From: Bacteroidales bacterium
GTDB lineage: Bacteria > Bacteroidota > Bacteroidia > Bacteroidales > P3
DNA length: 8,227 nucleotides
Direction: 5' to 3'
Assembly (NCBI GenBank): GCA_031271725.1
Contig: JAISVE010000162.1
Coordinates: 1 to 8,227, forward strand
This document shows positions 1 to 5,573 of the stretch, piece by piece (the stretch's first letter is position 1; each line of letters begins with the position of its first letter). A model generated the notes under the pieces. It was not told the DNA's origin. It made no database searches and was given only the letters and a program-made list of their open reading frames with translations. The position numbers and the translations under genes are program-made.

Positions 1-116
1 CCGAATTTAGCAGATATGAACAGCGTAAGAATCGCCATCATAATGTAGAAGCCAAAGCGTTCTCCCATATTTGAGAGTGCGGCTCCTATTAGTCCTTTTG
101 GATGATTTTTGAACAT
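1..116 (-). CDS. POT-family peptide MFS transporter, N-terminal 38 residues (cut by window edge)
   Basis: Only the first 38 codons lie in the window. The ATG is at 114-116 on the minus strand and the frame stays open to base 1. The translation starts MFKNHPKGLIGAALSNMGER and continues into FGFYIMMAILTLF and AKFG. This matches the start of proton-dependent oligopeptide transporters (POT/PTR family, 12 or more membrane segments, di- and tripeptide uptake across the inner membrane), in the form I recall from Bacteroidetes. The family hallmark on helix 1 is ExxER; here the second Glu and the Arg are present (E19, R20) but the first Glu is Asn16. The assignment rests on this short stretch, so the substrate is not known. 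The 134-base gap upstream holds small hairpins but no clear promoter box. Confidence 0.8.
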   Translation of the reverse strand, partial: MFKNHPKGLIGAALSNMGERFGFYIMMAILTLFISAKF

Positions 117-155
117 AAATTTATTGTGTTAAAATTTTTTTTGTTTAAATGTTTT

Positions 156-223
156 TTGGAAAACCAATTTTTTGAACGGCTTTTGGTTTGCCGTTTTATC
201 ATTTTACCATTTACCAAAATGGT
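156..223. repeat. Three small tandem hairpins in the DUF308-POT gap
   Basis: Three perfect inverted repeats lie in a row: TTGG/CCAA (156-159, 164-167), AACGGC/GCCGTT (175-180, 190-195, loop 181-189) and ACCATTT/AAATGGT (206-212, 217-223, loop ACCA). On the minus strand they lie after the DUF308 stop and before the POT start. None is followed by a U run in that direction, so they are not classic terminators. The loop of the middle hairpin (TTTTGGT) is complementary to ACCAAAA at 213-219 in the third. They may be 3'-end stabilising or 5' leader structures. Confidence 0.45.
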
Positions 224-250
224 CATCAAACTATAAAGTTACGAATTTAT

Positions 251-880
251 TTACTTATTGTCGGGGTTATCGCACGGGCTTTCTACTTCTTCATAATCAA
301 TATCTTCAATTTCGCCATTTACAATATGTTTTCCCTGCTTTTTTAATTTGCGGCGAACAAAGATCTGTTCGATAAGATCAGTGACGGCATAAAAGGTTAA
401 GCCGAAACCGAGAAGCCGTATAAGGTTTTCCTTACTTTCAAAGGGATTAAAGATTATTGTGATTCCCACTCCAAGCACAAGCAGTGCAAGAATATATGAA
501 TACCACGCTATGGGTAAGCCTACGCGGCGTGCGCCTGACAACGCTACTAATTGCATTATCCCTGCAAATGCAAGTGCCAAGCCGAAACATATAATTGCGA
601 CATTAGAAAAAAATGATGATTTAATAATTAGCATTAAACCGATAGCCAAGCCGACTATAAGATTAAAAATACTTATGCCCGTTACTTTCATGGCACTTTT
701 TTTTGTGTATCGCGACAGGAATGATACCAAAGCAATAAGGATAATTACTCCGCCAAGTATTTGCACCAAAATATCAACCACTTTGGTTGGAAATATTATA
801 AATGCTATACCTGTGAGTAGTGCCACTATTGAGCGGATTACAGCACTTTTGAGGTCGAAAATTGATAAGTATAATTTCAT
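251..880 (-). CDS. DUF308/HdeD-like integral membrane protein
   Basis: A 209-residue protein that is almost wholly hydrophobic apart from its tail. About six membrane segments are visible (roughly residues 14-30, 35-54, 67-86, 92-116, 123-145 and 152-174) and are arranged as pairs of helices separated by short basic loops, as in the DUF308 repeat of HdeD (an acid-resistance membrane protein in enterobacteria). The C-terminal tail, from about residue 176, is cytoplasmic-like. It begins with a basic stretch (RRKLKKQGK) and ends in a very acidic one (GEIEDIDYEEVE). No catalytic motif is seen and the function is unknown; many Bacteroidetes genomes carry such proteins as single genes. The ATG at 878-880 is the natural start. 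A -7 box (TATCTTTG) lies about 55 bases upstream, so the gene probably has its own promoter, diverging from the EamA gene. Confidence 0.8.
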   Translation of the reverse strand: MKLYLSIFDLKSAVIRSIVALLTGIAFIIFPTKVVDILVQILGGVIILIALVSFLSRYTKKSAMKVTGISIFNLIVGLAIGLMLIIKSSFFSNVAIICFGLALAFAGIMQLVALSGARRVGLPIAWYSYILALLVLGVGITIIFNPFESKENLIRLLGFGLTFYAVTDLIEQIFVRRKLKKQGKHIVNGEIEDIDYEEVESPCDNPDNK

Positions 881-935
881 AGTTTAAAAATTTTTTGTGA
901 GTTTTGTAAATACGTTAACTTTATAAAAAACTTTG

Positions 936-943
936 CAAAGATA
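936..943 (-). promoter_or_regulatory. -7 box for the DUF308 gene
   Basis: On the minus strand this reads TATCTTTG, an exact fit to the Bacteroidetes -7 consensus TAnnTTTG. It implies a leader of roughly 50 bases before the ATG at 880. No TTG/TTTG -33 element lies at the usual 17-23 base spacing. Confidence 0.45.
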
Positions 944-962
944 CTGCTTATTGGAAAAGTTT

Positions 963-970
963 TAACTTTG
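963..970 (+). promoter_or_regulatory. -7 box for the EamA gene
   Basis: TAACTTTG fits the Bacteroidetes -7 consensus TAnnTTTG exactly and lies 27 bases before the ATG at 998. The nearest TTTG upstream (932-935) is 27 bases away, longer than the usual spacing, so the -33 element is unclear. The box contains the in-frame TTG at 968, which argues against that codon being a start. Confidence 0.5.
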
Positions 971-997
971 CGGGCAAAATTAGAAACAGGTTTGCAA

Positions 998-1933
998 ATG
1001 CAAAAAGATAGAACGATTTATTATCATATATTGGCGTGTGGAGTAGTGATTATTTGGGGAACGACTTTTGTTTCTACAAAAGTGCTTATCAATAACGGCT
1101 TGCAGCCGCATGATATTTTCTTCTATCGCTTTTTGCTTGCATATATTGCGATTCTGCCGTTTTCGTTGATGAGGCGAAAACGGCAATCTCAGGAGAGGCT
1201 GCAATTTCCGGAGCAATCTCGGTTGCAGTTTTTTGCCAAATCACTTAAAGACGAGCTTCTATTGGTACTTCTCGGAGTATCGGGCGGCTCACTTTACTAT
1301 TTGCTTGAAAATACGGCAATAGAGCATACCTACGCATACAATGTTGCATTATTGCTCGGCATAACGCCGCTTCTTGCTTCTTATGCGGCGCATATTTTTA
1401 TAAAAGGTGAACGTATAAACAGTACATATATTCTGTATTCGCTTATTGCGCTTTTGGGCTTGGTGCTAGTGGTATTCAATGGTCATTTTATACTGAAACT
1501 TTCACCTGTTGGTGATATTCTTGCCTTAGGCAGTTCTGTGGTTTGGGCAATTTATACAGTTGTATTGAGGAAAATTGACGGTAGATATAACATATTCTTT
1601 ATAACGCGAAAAGTTTTCTTTTATGGAGTGTTGACTATACTGCCTTTTTATTTATTCAAACCCCTTGATCACAATATTTTTTCACCTGTAGTTTTGGGCA
1701 ATTTAATATTTTTGGGCTTGATTGCCTCGCTTCTGTGCTATTTTTTGTGGAATTTAACCGTGAGTAAACTTGGTGCGGTGAGTACCGCAAACTATCTGTA
1801 CATAGGACCGGTTATAACTCTTATAACTTCCGCAATAATACTTGATGAAAAAATAACATGGGTAGCGATAGTAGGCATTGTATTAATCCTTATTGGTGTT
1901 TATCTTGCTGCAAAAAAAATGCAGTATAAGTGA
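998..1933 (+). CDS. EamA/DMT-family transporter
   Basis: A 311-residue inner-membrane protein of the drug/metabolite transporter superfamily, with the usual ten predicted helices formed by two EamA repeats of about 140 residues. The first repeat opens with a WGTTFVSTKVLINNGLQPHD-like signature near residue 20, followed by FFYRFLLAY. The second repeat opens near PVGDILALGSSVVWAIYTVV and ends with GPVITLITSAIILDEKITWV, a typical EamA closing motif. Members export amino acids, metabolites or drugs; the substrate cannot be read from sequence. The frame is open back to a TTG at 968, but that codon lies inside a -7 promoter box. The ATG at 998 gives a normal N-terminus (MQKDRTIYYH) just before helix 1, so it is preferred. 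No terminator is evident after the stop. Confidence 0.88.
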   Translation: MQKDRTIYYHILACGVVIIWGTTFVSTKVLINNGLQPHDIFFYRFLLAYIAILPFSLMRRKRQSQERLQFPEQSRLQFFAKSLKDELLLVLLGVSGGSLYYLLENTAIEHTYAYNVALLLGITPLLASYAAHIFIKGERINSTYILYSLIALLGLVLVVFNGHFILKLSPVGDILALGSSVVWAIYTVVLRKIDGRYNIFFITRKVFFYGVLTILPFYLFKPLDHNIFSPVVLGNLIFLGLIASLLCYFLWNLTVSKLGAVSTANYLYIGPVITLITSAIILDEKITWVAIVGIVLILIGVYLAAKKMQYK

Positions 1934-1982
1934 TGGCAACTTTTATCTGATACTTGCAAAACAAAATTTCTGAAAATTTATC

Positions 1983-1990
1983 TAACTTTG
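1983..1990 (+). promoter_or_regulatory. -7 box for the HYC_CC_PP/TonB receptor cassette
   Basis: TAACTTTG followed by CAAAC matches the Bacteroidetes -7 consensus and is identical to the box before the EamA gene. It predicts transcription starting near 1995 and a leader of about 43 bases before the ATG at 2039. The nearest upstream TTG (1954-1956) is 26 bases away, slightly too far for a standard -33 element. Confidence 0.45.
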
Positions 1991-2038
1991 CAAACTTGAT
2001 TGCAAACTTAAAGCAGCAATAAAGCAGTCCTCAAGAAT

Positions 2039-2452
2039 ATGAAAAAAAATCTCGCAATAATAATGGCAATAATAATGTTCCTTGTGTCTTCGCAAGCGAC
2101 ATTGGCATACCATTATTGTCACGGACAGTTTCAGTCATTGGCTGTAGCAAGCAATTCCGTAACGTCATGTTGCGGCGAAGAAGGCGAGGACAGCAAATGT
2201 TCCGATGAGGAAGAAAGTTCGTGCTGTACGGATATTGTTCAGCAATTGGTCATTGATGATTTTAATATAGCAAAGAAAGCATATTCATTTAATGGTGATT
2301 GCAAAGGCTGTATTTCCTGCTTGCCTGTGTGTGTGCTTTTTGATGTTTTGACGAATACTGATGCGGCTTCTATAAATTTATTTCAAGGTGACTTTTCGCC
2401 GCCACCACCATTAGAAAATCTTCTTATATCTATTTGTGTTTTGAGAATCTGA
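2039..2452 (+). CDS. Exported Cys-rich HYC_CC_PP family protein
   Basis: A 137-residue protein with an N-terminal signal peptide (MKKN, a hydrophobic core, likely cleavage near A23). Its layout is that of the Bacteroidetes HYC_CC_PP family: HYC at residues 25-27 just after the signal peptide, CC pairs at 44-45 and 62-63 in an acidic Ser/Cys-rich region, and a PPPP stretch at 121-124 near the C-terminus. Eleven cysteines are present. Four form a CxxCxxCxxxC cluster at 88, 91, 94 and 98. The family has no established biochemical role; members commonly sit beside a TonB-dependent receptor, as here. His and Cys residues exposed in the periplasm suggest binding of a soft metal such as copper, but that is inference. 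It is 53 bases upstream of the receptor gene and probably cotranscribed with it. Confidence 0.8.
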   Translation: MKKNLAIIMAIIMFLVSSQATLAYHYCHGQFQSLAVASNSVTSCCGEEGEDSKCSDEEESSCCTDIVQQLVIDDFNIAKKAYSFNGDCKGCISCLPVCVLFDVLTNTDAASINLFQGDFSPPPPLENLLISICVLRI

Positions 2453-2489
2453 TTAGGTTTTACGCTTAACTTGTAAATATTACTAATCA
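2450..2489 (+). repeat. Inverted repeat in the HYC-receptor gap
   Basis: TGATTAG (2450-2456) is repeated inverted as CTAATCA (2483-2489), with a 26-base loop. The left arm includes the TGA stop of the upstream gene, and the right arm ends 16 bases before the receptor ATG. It could be a weak intercistronic stem or chance in AT-rich DNA. Confidence 0.25.
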
Positions 2490-2505
2490 AATTTTATTAA
2501 ACACA

Positions 2506-4539
2506 ATGAAAAATTTTATATCAATATTATTATTGACAATTTTAGTGCATGCACAGGTACGAATGTATGCGCAAACCCCTTCCGACACCCCTGCTGATAC
2601 AATCGCAGAGGAAAAAACCTTACAGGAAGTTTCAATAACCAATAGCGAATCCAGCTCTTATATATCATCATTAAAAACAGTAAAAACAGAAGTGATAACT
2701 TCAGCAGGACTTATGCAGCTGGCATGTTGCAATCTTGCGGAAAGTTTTGAGAACAGTGCAACTGTTGATGTCGGCTACAGTGATGCAGTGTCCGGAGCAA
2801 AGCAAATACAAATGTTGGGATTAACAGGTTTGTATTCGCAAATAATGTACGAGAACATGCCTTTCTTTAAAGGCTTGTCATCAATCTATGGTTTTACTTT
2901 TGTACCCGGTCCGTTTATGGACGCGATACAAATATCAAAAGGTACATCATCTGTAATCAACGGCTATGAGGCATTAACAGGGCAGATAAATCTTGAATAC
3001 CGCAAGCCGCAAACAGCAGACAAACTTTTTATCAACTTTTACTTGAATAGTGAGTTGCAGTCGGACTTAAATATTATAAGCGCAATTCCTGTTACCAAAA
3101 AACTTTCTACTGTGATATTCGGACATGCTTCGTTTTTCGGCAGCAGGCTTGATCATATCGGTAAAGATGGATTTATGGACAAGCCGCAAAATCTTATGGT
3201 AAATTTGCTTAACCGTTGGACTTACGAAGGCGCGAAATATCACAGCGTTTCTACAGTCAACGGTATTTACAATCGCAGGGTTGGCGGGCAAATGAATTTC
3301 AATCCTAAAAAGAATGCGGACAGTGTTTGGGGATTTACAAGTGATATAAAACGCATACAGGCATTCACAAAAAACGGATTTATGCTGGACGATAAAGGCA
3401 CTAATCTTGGAACACAGATTTCTGCTACCTATACTGACTTGTCCTCTATCTATGGCGTAAAGTCGTATAATGCAAATGAAATAAATTTTTACGCGAATTT
3501 TATTTTTGAAAAATATTTTAAGGAAATACATAAACTTAATGTAGGTTTGAGTTATCAGTGGAATAATATTGATGAAAGTTATTTTGATAGACGAACATTT
3601 GATGAAATACTCAATTCTGTAAAAGATTATAGTTTACAAAAAGACGAACATATTCCCGGTGTTTTCAGCCAGTACACACTAACAATAGATAAATTAAGTG
3701 TTGTTGCGGGTGTAAGGTATGATTACAATTCTTTCTACAGTGAACATCTTATTACTCCGCGTTTGCATGCAAAATGGAATATTACAGACAATATTACTTT
3801 GCGCGGCTCAGCAGGTAGAGGCTATCGTTCACCGAATGTTTTTGCCGAGAATGCAGGTTTAATGGCGAGTTCGCGCGTAGTGCTTTTTGAAGACAACATG
3901 GCAATGGAAGATGCGTGGAATTACGGTATCAATTATGCGCATTGCATTCCTCTTGGCAATGATAATATGTTGACACTTTCTTTCGATGCATACCGCACAG
4001 ATTTTGTAAGACAACTTATTGTTGATATGGAAACCCCGCATTACCTGCGGTTTTACATGTCCGATAAAAAATCATACGCAAATTCGTTGCAGGCAGAGGC
4101 AAAATTTGCACTTTTCGATAATATTTGGACACTGACGCTTGCTGGGCGTTATAATGATGTTAAGCAAACCATTGACGGCAAGTTGGTACAAAAAGCATTG
4201 TCTTCTCCCTGGAAAGGGCTTGTTGTAAATAATATAAAGACAAGAATGAGCAAATGGATGTTTGACATAACAACCCAGTTTAACGGTAAATCGCGTATTC
4301 CCAATACGAATGGTGTTATGACTGAATATTCCAAGCCCTACGTTATTATGCATGCGCAAATTACAAAGCGGTTTAAGTATGTTGATTTGTATGCAGGCTG
4401 TGAAAATATTTTTAACCAAGTGCAGAAAGACCCTGTAATTGCTGCAGATAATCCTTTTGGCAATGATTTTGATGCTACTGTTATTTGGGGCTCGCTTATG
4501 GGGAGGACTTTTTATATCGGCGTTAGATTTACATTGTAG
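2506..4539 (+). CDS. TonB-dependent outer-membrane receptor, CCNLxESF type
   Basis: A 677-residue receptor with a signal peptide (cleavage near residue 23, after YAQ). A TonB-box-like segment (TLQEVSIT, about 39-46) follows, then a plug domain (about 60-165) containing ACCNLAESFE (73-82), KQIQMLGLTGLYSQIMYENMP and the closing KGTSSVINGYEALTGQINLEYR. The remainder is a 22-strand-type barrel with alternating aromatic strands and a TonB_dep_Rec-like end (MGRTFYIGVRFTL). It lacks the N-terminal carboxypeptidase-like domain that many Bacteroidetes receptors carry. It would import a substrate across the outer membrane using TonB/ExbBD energy. The flanking HYC_CC_PP and HMA genes and the vicinal Cys74-Cys75 point to a metal or metal complex, probably copper. 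There is no SusD-like partner, so a glycan substrate is unlikely. The terminal residue is Leu rather than the usual aromatic. Confidence 0.9.
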   Translation: MKNFISILLLTILVHAQVRMYAQTPSDTPADTIAEEKTLQEVSITNSESSSYISSLKTVKTEVITSAGLMQLACCNLAESFENSATVDVGYSDAVSGAKQIQMLGLTGLYSQIMYENMPFFKGLSSIYGFTFVPGPFMDAIQISKGTSSVINGYEALTGQINLEYRKPQTADKLFINFYLNSELQSDLNIISAIPVTKKLSTVIFGHASFFGSRLDHIGKDGFMDKPQNLMVNLLNRWTYEGAKYHSVSTVNGIYNRRVGGQMNFNPKKNADSVWGFTSDIKRIQAFTKNGFMLDDKGTNLGTQISATYTDLSSIYGVKSYNANEINFYANFIFEKYFKEIHKLNVGLSYQWNNIDESYFDRRTFDEILNSVKDYSLQKDEHIPGVFSQYTLTIDKLSVVAGVRYDYNSFYSEHLITPRLHAKWNITDNITLRGSAGRGYRSPNVFAENAGLMASSRVVLFEDNMAMEDAWNYGINYAHCIPLGNDNMLTLSFDAYRTDFVRQLIVDMETPHYLRFYMSDKKSYANSLQAEAKFALFDNIWTLTLAGRYNDVKQTIDGKLVQKALSSPWKGLVVNNIKTRMSKWMFDITTQFNGKSRIPNTNGVMTEYSKPYVIMHAQITKRFKYVDLYAGCENIFNQVQKDPVIAADNPFGNDFDATVIWGSLMGRTFYIGVRFTL

Positions 4540-4541
4540 AA

Positions 4542-4676
4542 ATTCCTAAGAGCAGTCATCTACTTCGTTATGCAAACTTCTCTAAATCCTCATTATCTAT
4601 GGATAACTCCGGTATTAGAGAAGTTCGTAACCTCGTATCTAACTACTTTTAGAAGTTTCTACACGGACTTAGAAAT
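4542..4676 (+). ncRNA. Candidate structured intergenic RNA element between receptor and HMA genes
   Basis: Beginning two bases after the receptor stop, the sequence can fold into a closed multi-branch shape. The outer stem is ATTCCTAAG (4542-4550) with CTTAGAAAT (4668-4676), 8 of 9 pairs. The long hairpin P2 has arms AACTTCTCTAA (4575-4585) and TTAGAGAAGTT (4615-4625), extended outward by GTTATG/CGTAAC across a 2-base bulge. P2 is capped by a small TTATC/GATAA hairpin (4593-4597, 4602-4606). The short hairpin P3 is AACTACT/AGAAGTT (4641-4647, 4651-4657). The P2 left arm could instead pair with AGAAGTTT at 4651-4658. There is no U tract, so it is not a standard terminator. It resembles no riboswitch I recognise. 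It could also be a small palindromic repeat or a protein-binding site. Confidence 0.4.
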
Positions 4677-4708
4677 AATATAATAAATAAAAATTAAATC
4701 AAAAAATT

Positions 4709-5050
4709 ATGAGAAAAAATTTAGTATTATTATGTTTGTTTTTGTTTACCGGATTGAACATTGCAGAACTTAAAGCAAACATGCAATCGCAGGCAACAGA
4801 AAAAACTTCAAACAAGGAAACGGTAACCTTTTATATAAGCGTGCATTGTGCTAATTGCTTGAAGAGAATAGACAAGAATCTGCCTTTTATAAAAGGAGTT
4901 TTGGACTATAAGACAAATCTTGACCAAAAGTCAATAACTATAACTTACGACAAAAGAAAAGCCAATGAAGCAACTCTAAAACAGGAATTAGAGAAATTGG
5001 ATTTTATTGTAACTAAGGACAGGGATGAGTTGCTAAAACGCATGAAATAA
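4709..5050 (+). CDS. Exported heavy-metal-associated (HMA) domain protein
   Basis: A 113-residue protein with a signal peptide (MRKNLVLLCLFLFTGL, cleavage near residue 24) followed by one HMA-like ferredoxin-fold domain (about 38-105). The beta strand ETVTFYISV leads into the metal loop HCANC (H46, C47, C50). A helix starting KRIDKNLP, the strand pair GVLDYKTNLDQKSITITYD, and the helix ATLKQELEKL follow. Canonical HMA loops read MxCxxC; here His sits directly before the first Cys and the Met position is Val45, which may tune metal choice. Such domains carry Cu(I) or similar ions as chaperones; being exported, this one would act in the periplasm, possibly taking metal from the receptor. It lies 169 bases after the receptor gene, behind the structured element, and is closed by the terminator at 5052-5089. 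Confidence 0.85.
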   Translation: MRKNLVLLCLFLFTGLNIAELKANMQSQATEKTSNKETVTFYISVHCANCLKRIDKNLPFIKGVLDYKTNLDQKSITITYDKRKANEATLKQELEKLDFIVTKDRDELLKRMK

Positions 5051-5051
5051 T

Positions 5052-5089
5052 AAAAAAGGCGCAGGATAACATTTCCTGCGCCTTTTTTT
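5052..5089. terminator. Strong bidirectional intrinsic terminator
   Basis: A perfect 9-bp GC-rich stem, GGCGCAGGA (5058-5066) with TCCTGCGCC (5074-5082), has a 7-base loop, six A before it and seven T after it. It begins two bases after the HMA stop and ends 15 bases before the stop of the convergent DUF4878 gene. It can therefore end transcription from both sides. Confidence 0.93.
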
Positions 5090-5104
5090 ATTGGTAAAGA
5101 AATC

Positions 5105-5515
5105 TTACTTATTTATAGACATTTTCCAAGTACCATCTTCTTTCTTAACATAGTTGGTTGTTTGGGTTTCCTCTGTGCCATCGCCATAAGTCGTTTTTGA
5201 TTCAACTGTTGCAGTTTTGCCATCCTCTGCGATTGTTTCACTGAGGACTTCTACACTTTTAATACCACCTTTTGCAGCGTTGCTTTCTTCAAGTTTTTTT
5301 GCAAATTCTTTCATTTGCTCAGGAGTGAGTTCTGATGCCTCGTTGCCGTCAGTGTCAAGGTTTTCAAACATAACCGTTACGGCTTGTTCATAGTTGCCTT
5401 TTTCAAGTTGTGCGGCAATTTTCTTTTCAATGTTTTTGGGGCTGTTGCCACCACCACAGCTAATCGCAAATACAGCGAAAACAGCTGCTGCTAAAAATAA
5501 TGCTAATTTTTTCAT
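5105..5515 (-). CDS. DUF4878-like lipoprotein
   Basis: A 136-residue lipoprotein. The signal peptide MKKLALFLAAAVFAVFAIS ends in a lipobox (AISC, lipidated Cys20), followed by GGGNSP. The mature part starts with a helical stretch (PKNIEKKIAAQLEKGNYEQAV) and ends with beta strands (KSVEVLSETIAEDGKTATVE, ETQTTNYVKKEDGTWKMSINK). This is the NTF2-like layout of the DUF4878 family, common in Bacteroidetes, where a small protein measures up to about 130 residues and closes with a VKxDGxWKI-type strand. Function is unknown. An Asp/Glu-rich middle section (ENLDTDGNEASELTPEQMKEF) separates the two. It follows the YiiX-like gene by 58 bases in the same direction and may be cotranscribed, though no promoter box is clear in the gap. 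Confidence 0.8.
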   Translation of the reverse strand: MKKLALFLAAAVFAVFAISCGGGNSPKNIEKKIAAQLEKGNYEQAVTVMFENLDTDGNEASELTPEQMKEFAKKLEESNAAKGGIKSVEVLSETIAEDGKTATVESKTTYGDGTEETQTTNYVKKEDGTWKMSINK

Positions 5516-5573
5516 AATTTTTTTTATTATTGGTTTATAATTTTTGTACGTCGATTATCAATGCTTCGAATTA

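Noticed and set aside
175..200. AACGGC/GCCGTT hairpin followed by TTTTATC as a plus-strand terminator
   Set aside because: No plus-strand gene precedes it, and on the minus strand, where transcription runs, there is no U tract after the stem.
459..887. Long open frame on the plus strand opposite the DUF308 gene
   Set aside because: It mirrors a clear membrane protein gene on the minus strand and its translation has no recognisable motif or sensible membrane pattern.
3067..3531. 154-codon minus-strand frame inside the TonB receptor gene
   Set aside because: It lies wholly inside a well-supported receptor gene and encodes no recognisable domain.
4567..4631. Integron attC-like site suggested by GTTATGC and CGTAAC flanking an inverted repeat
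   Set aside because: attC sites read RYYYAAC on the left and GTTRRRY on the right; here the order is reversed and GTTATGC does not fit GTTRRRY. There are no cassette genes or integrase.
4644..4651. TACTTTTA as a promoter -7 box for the HMA gene
   Set aside because: It matches 7 of 8 positions but has no TTG/TTTG at the right distance and lies within the P3 hairpin; in AT-rich DNA this is weak.
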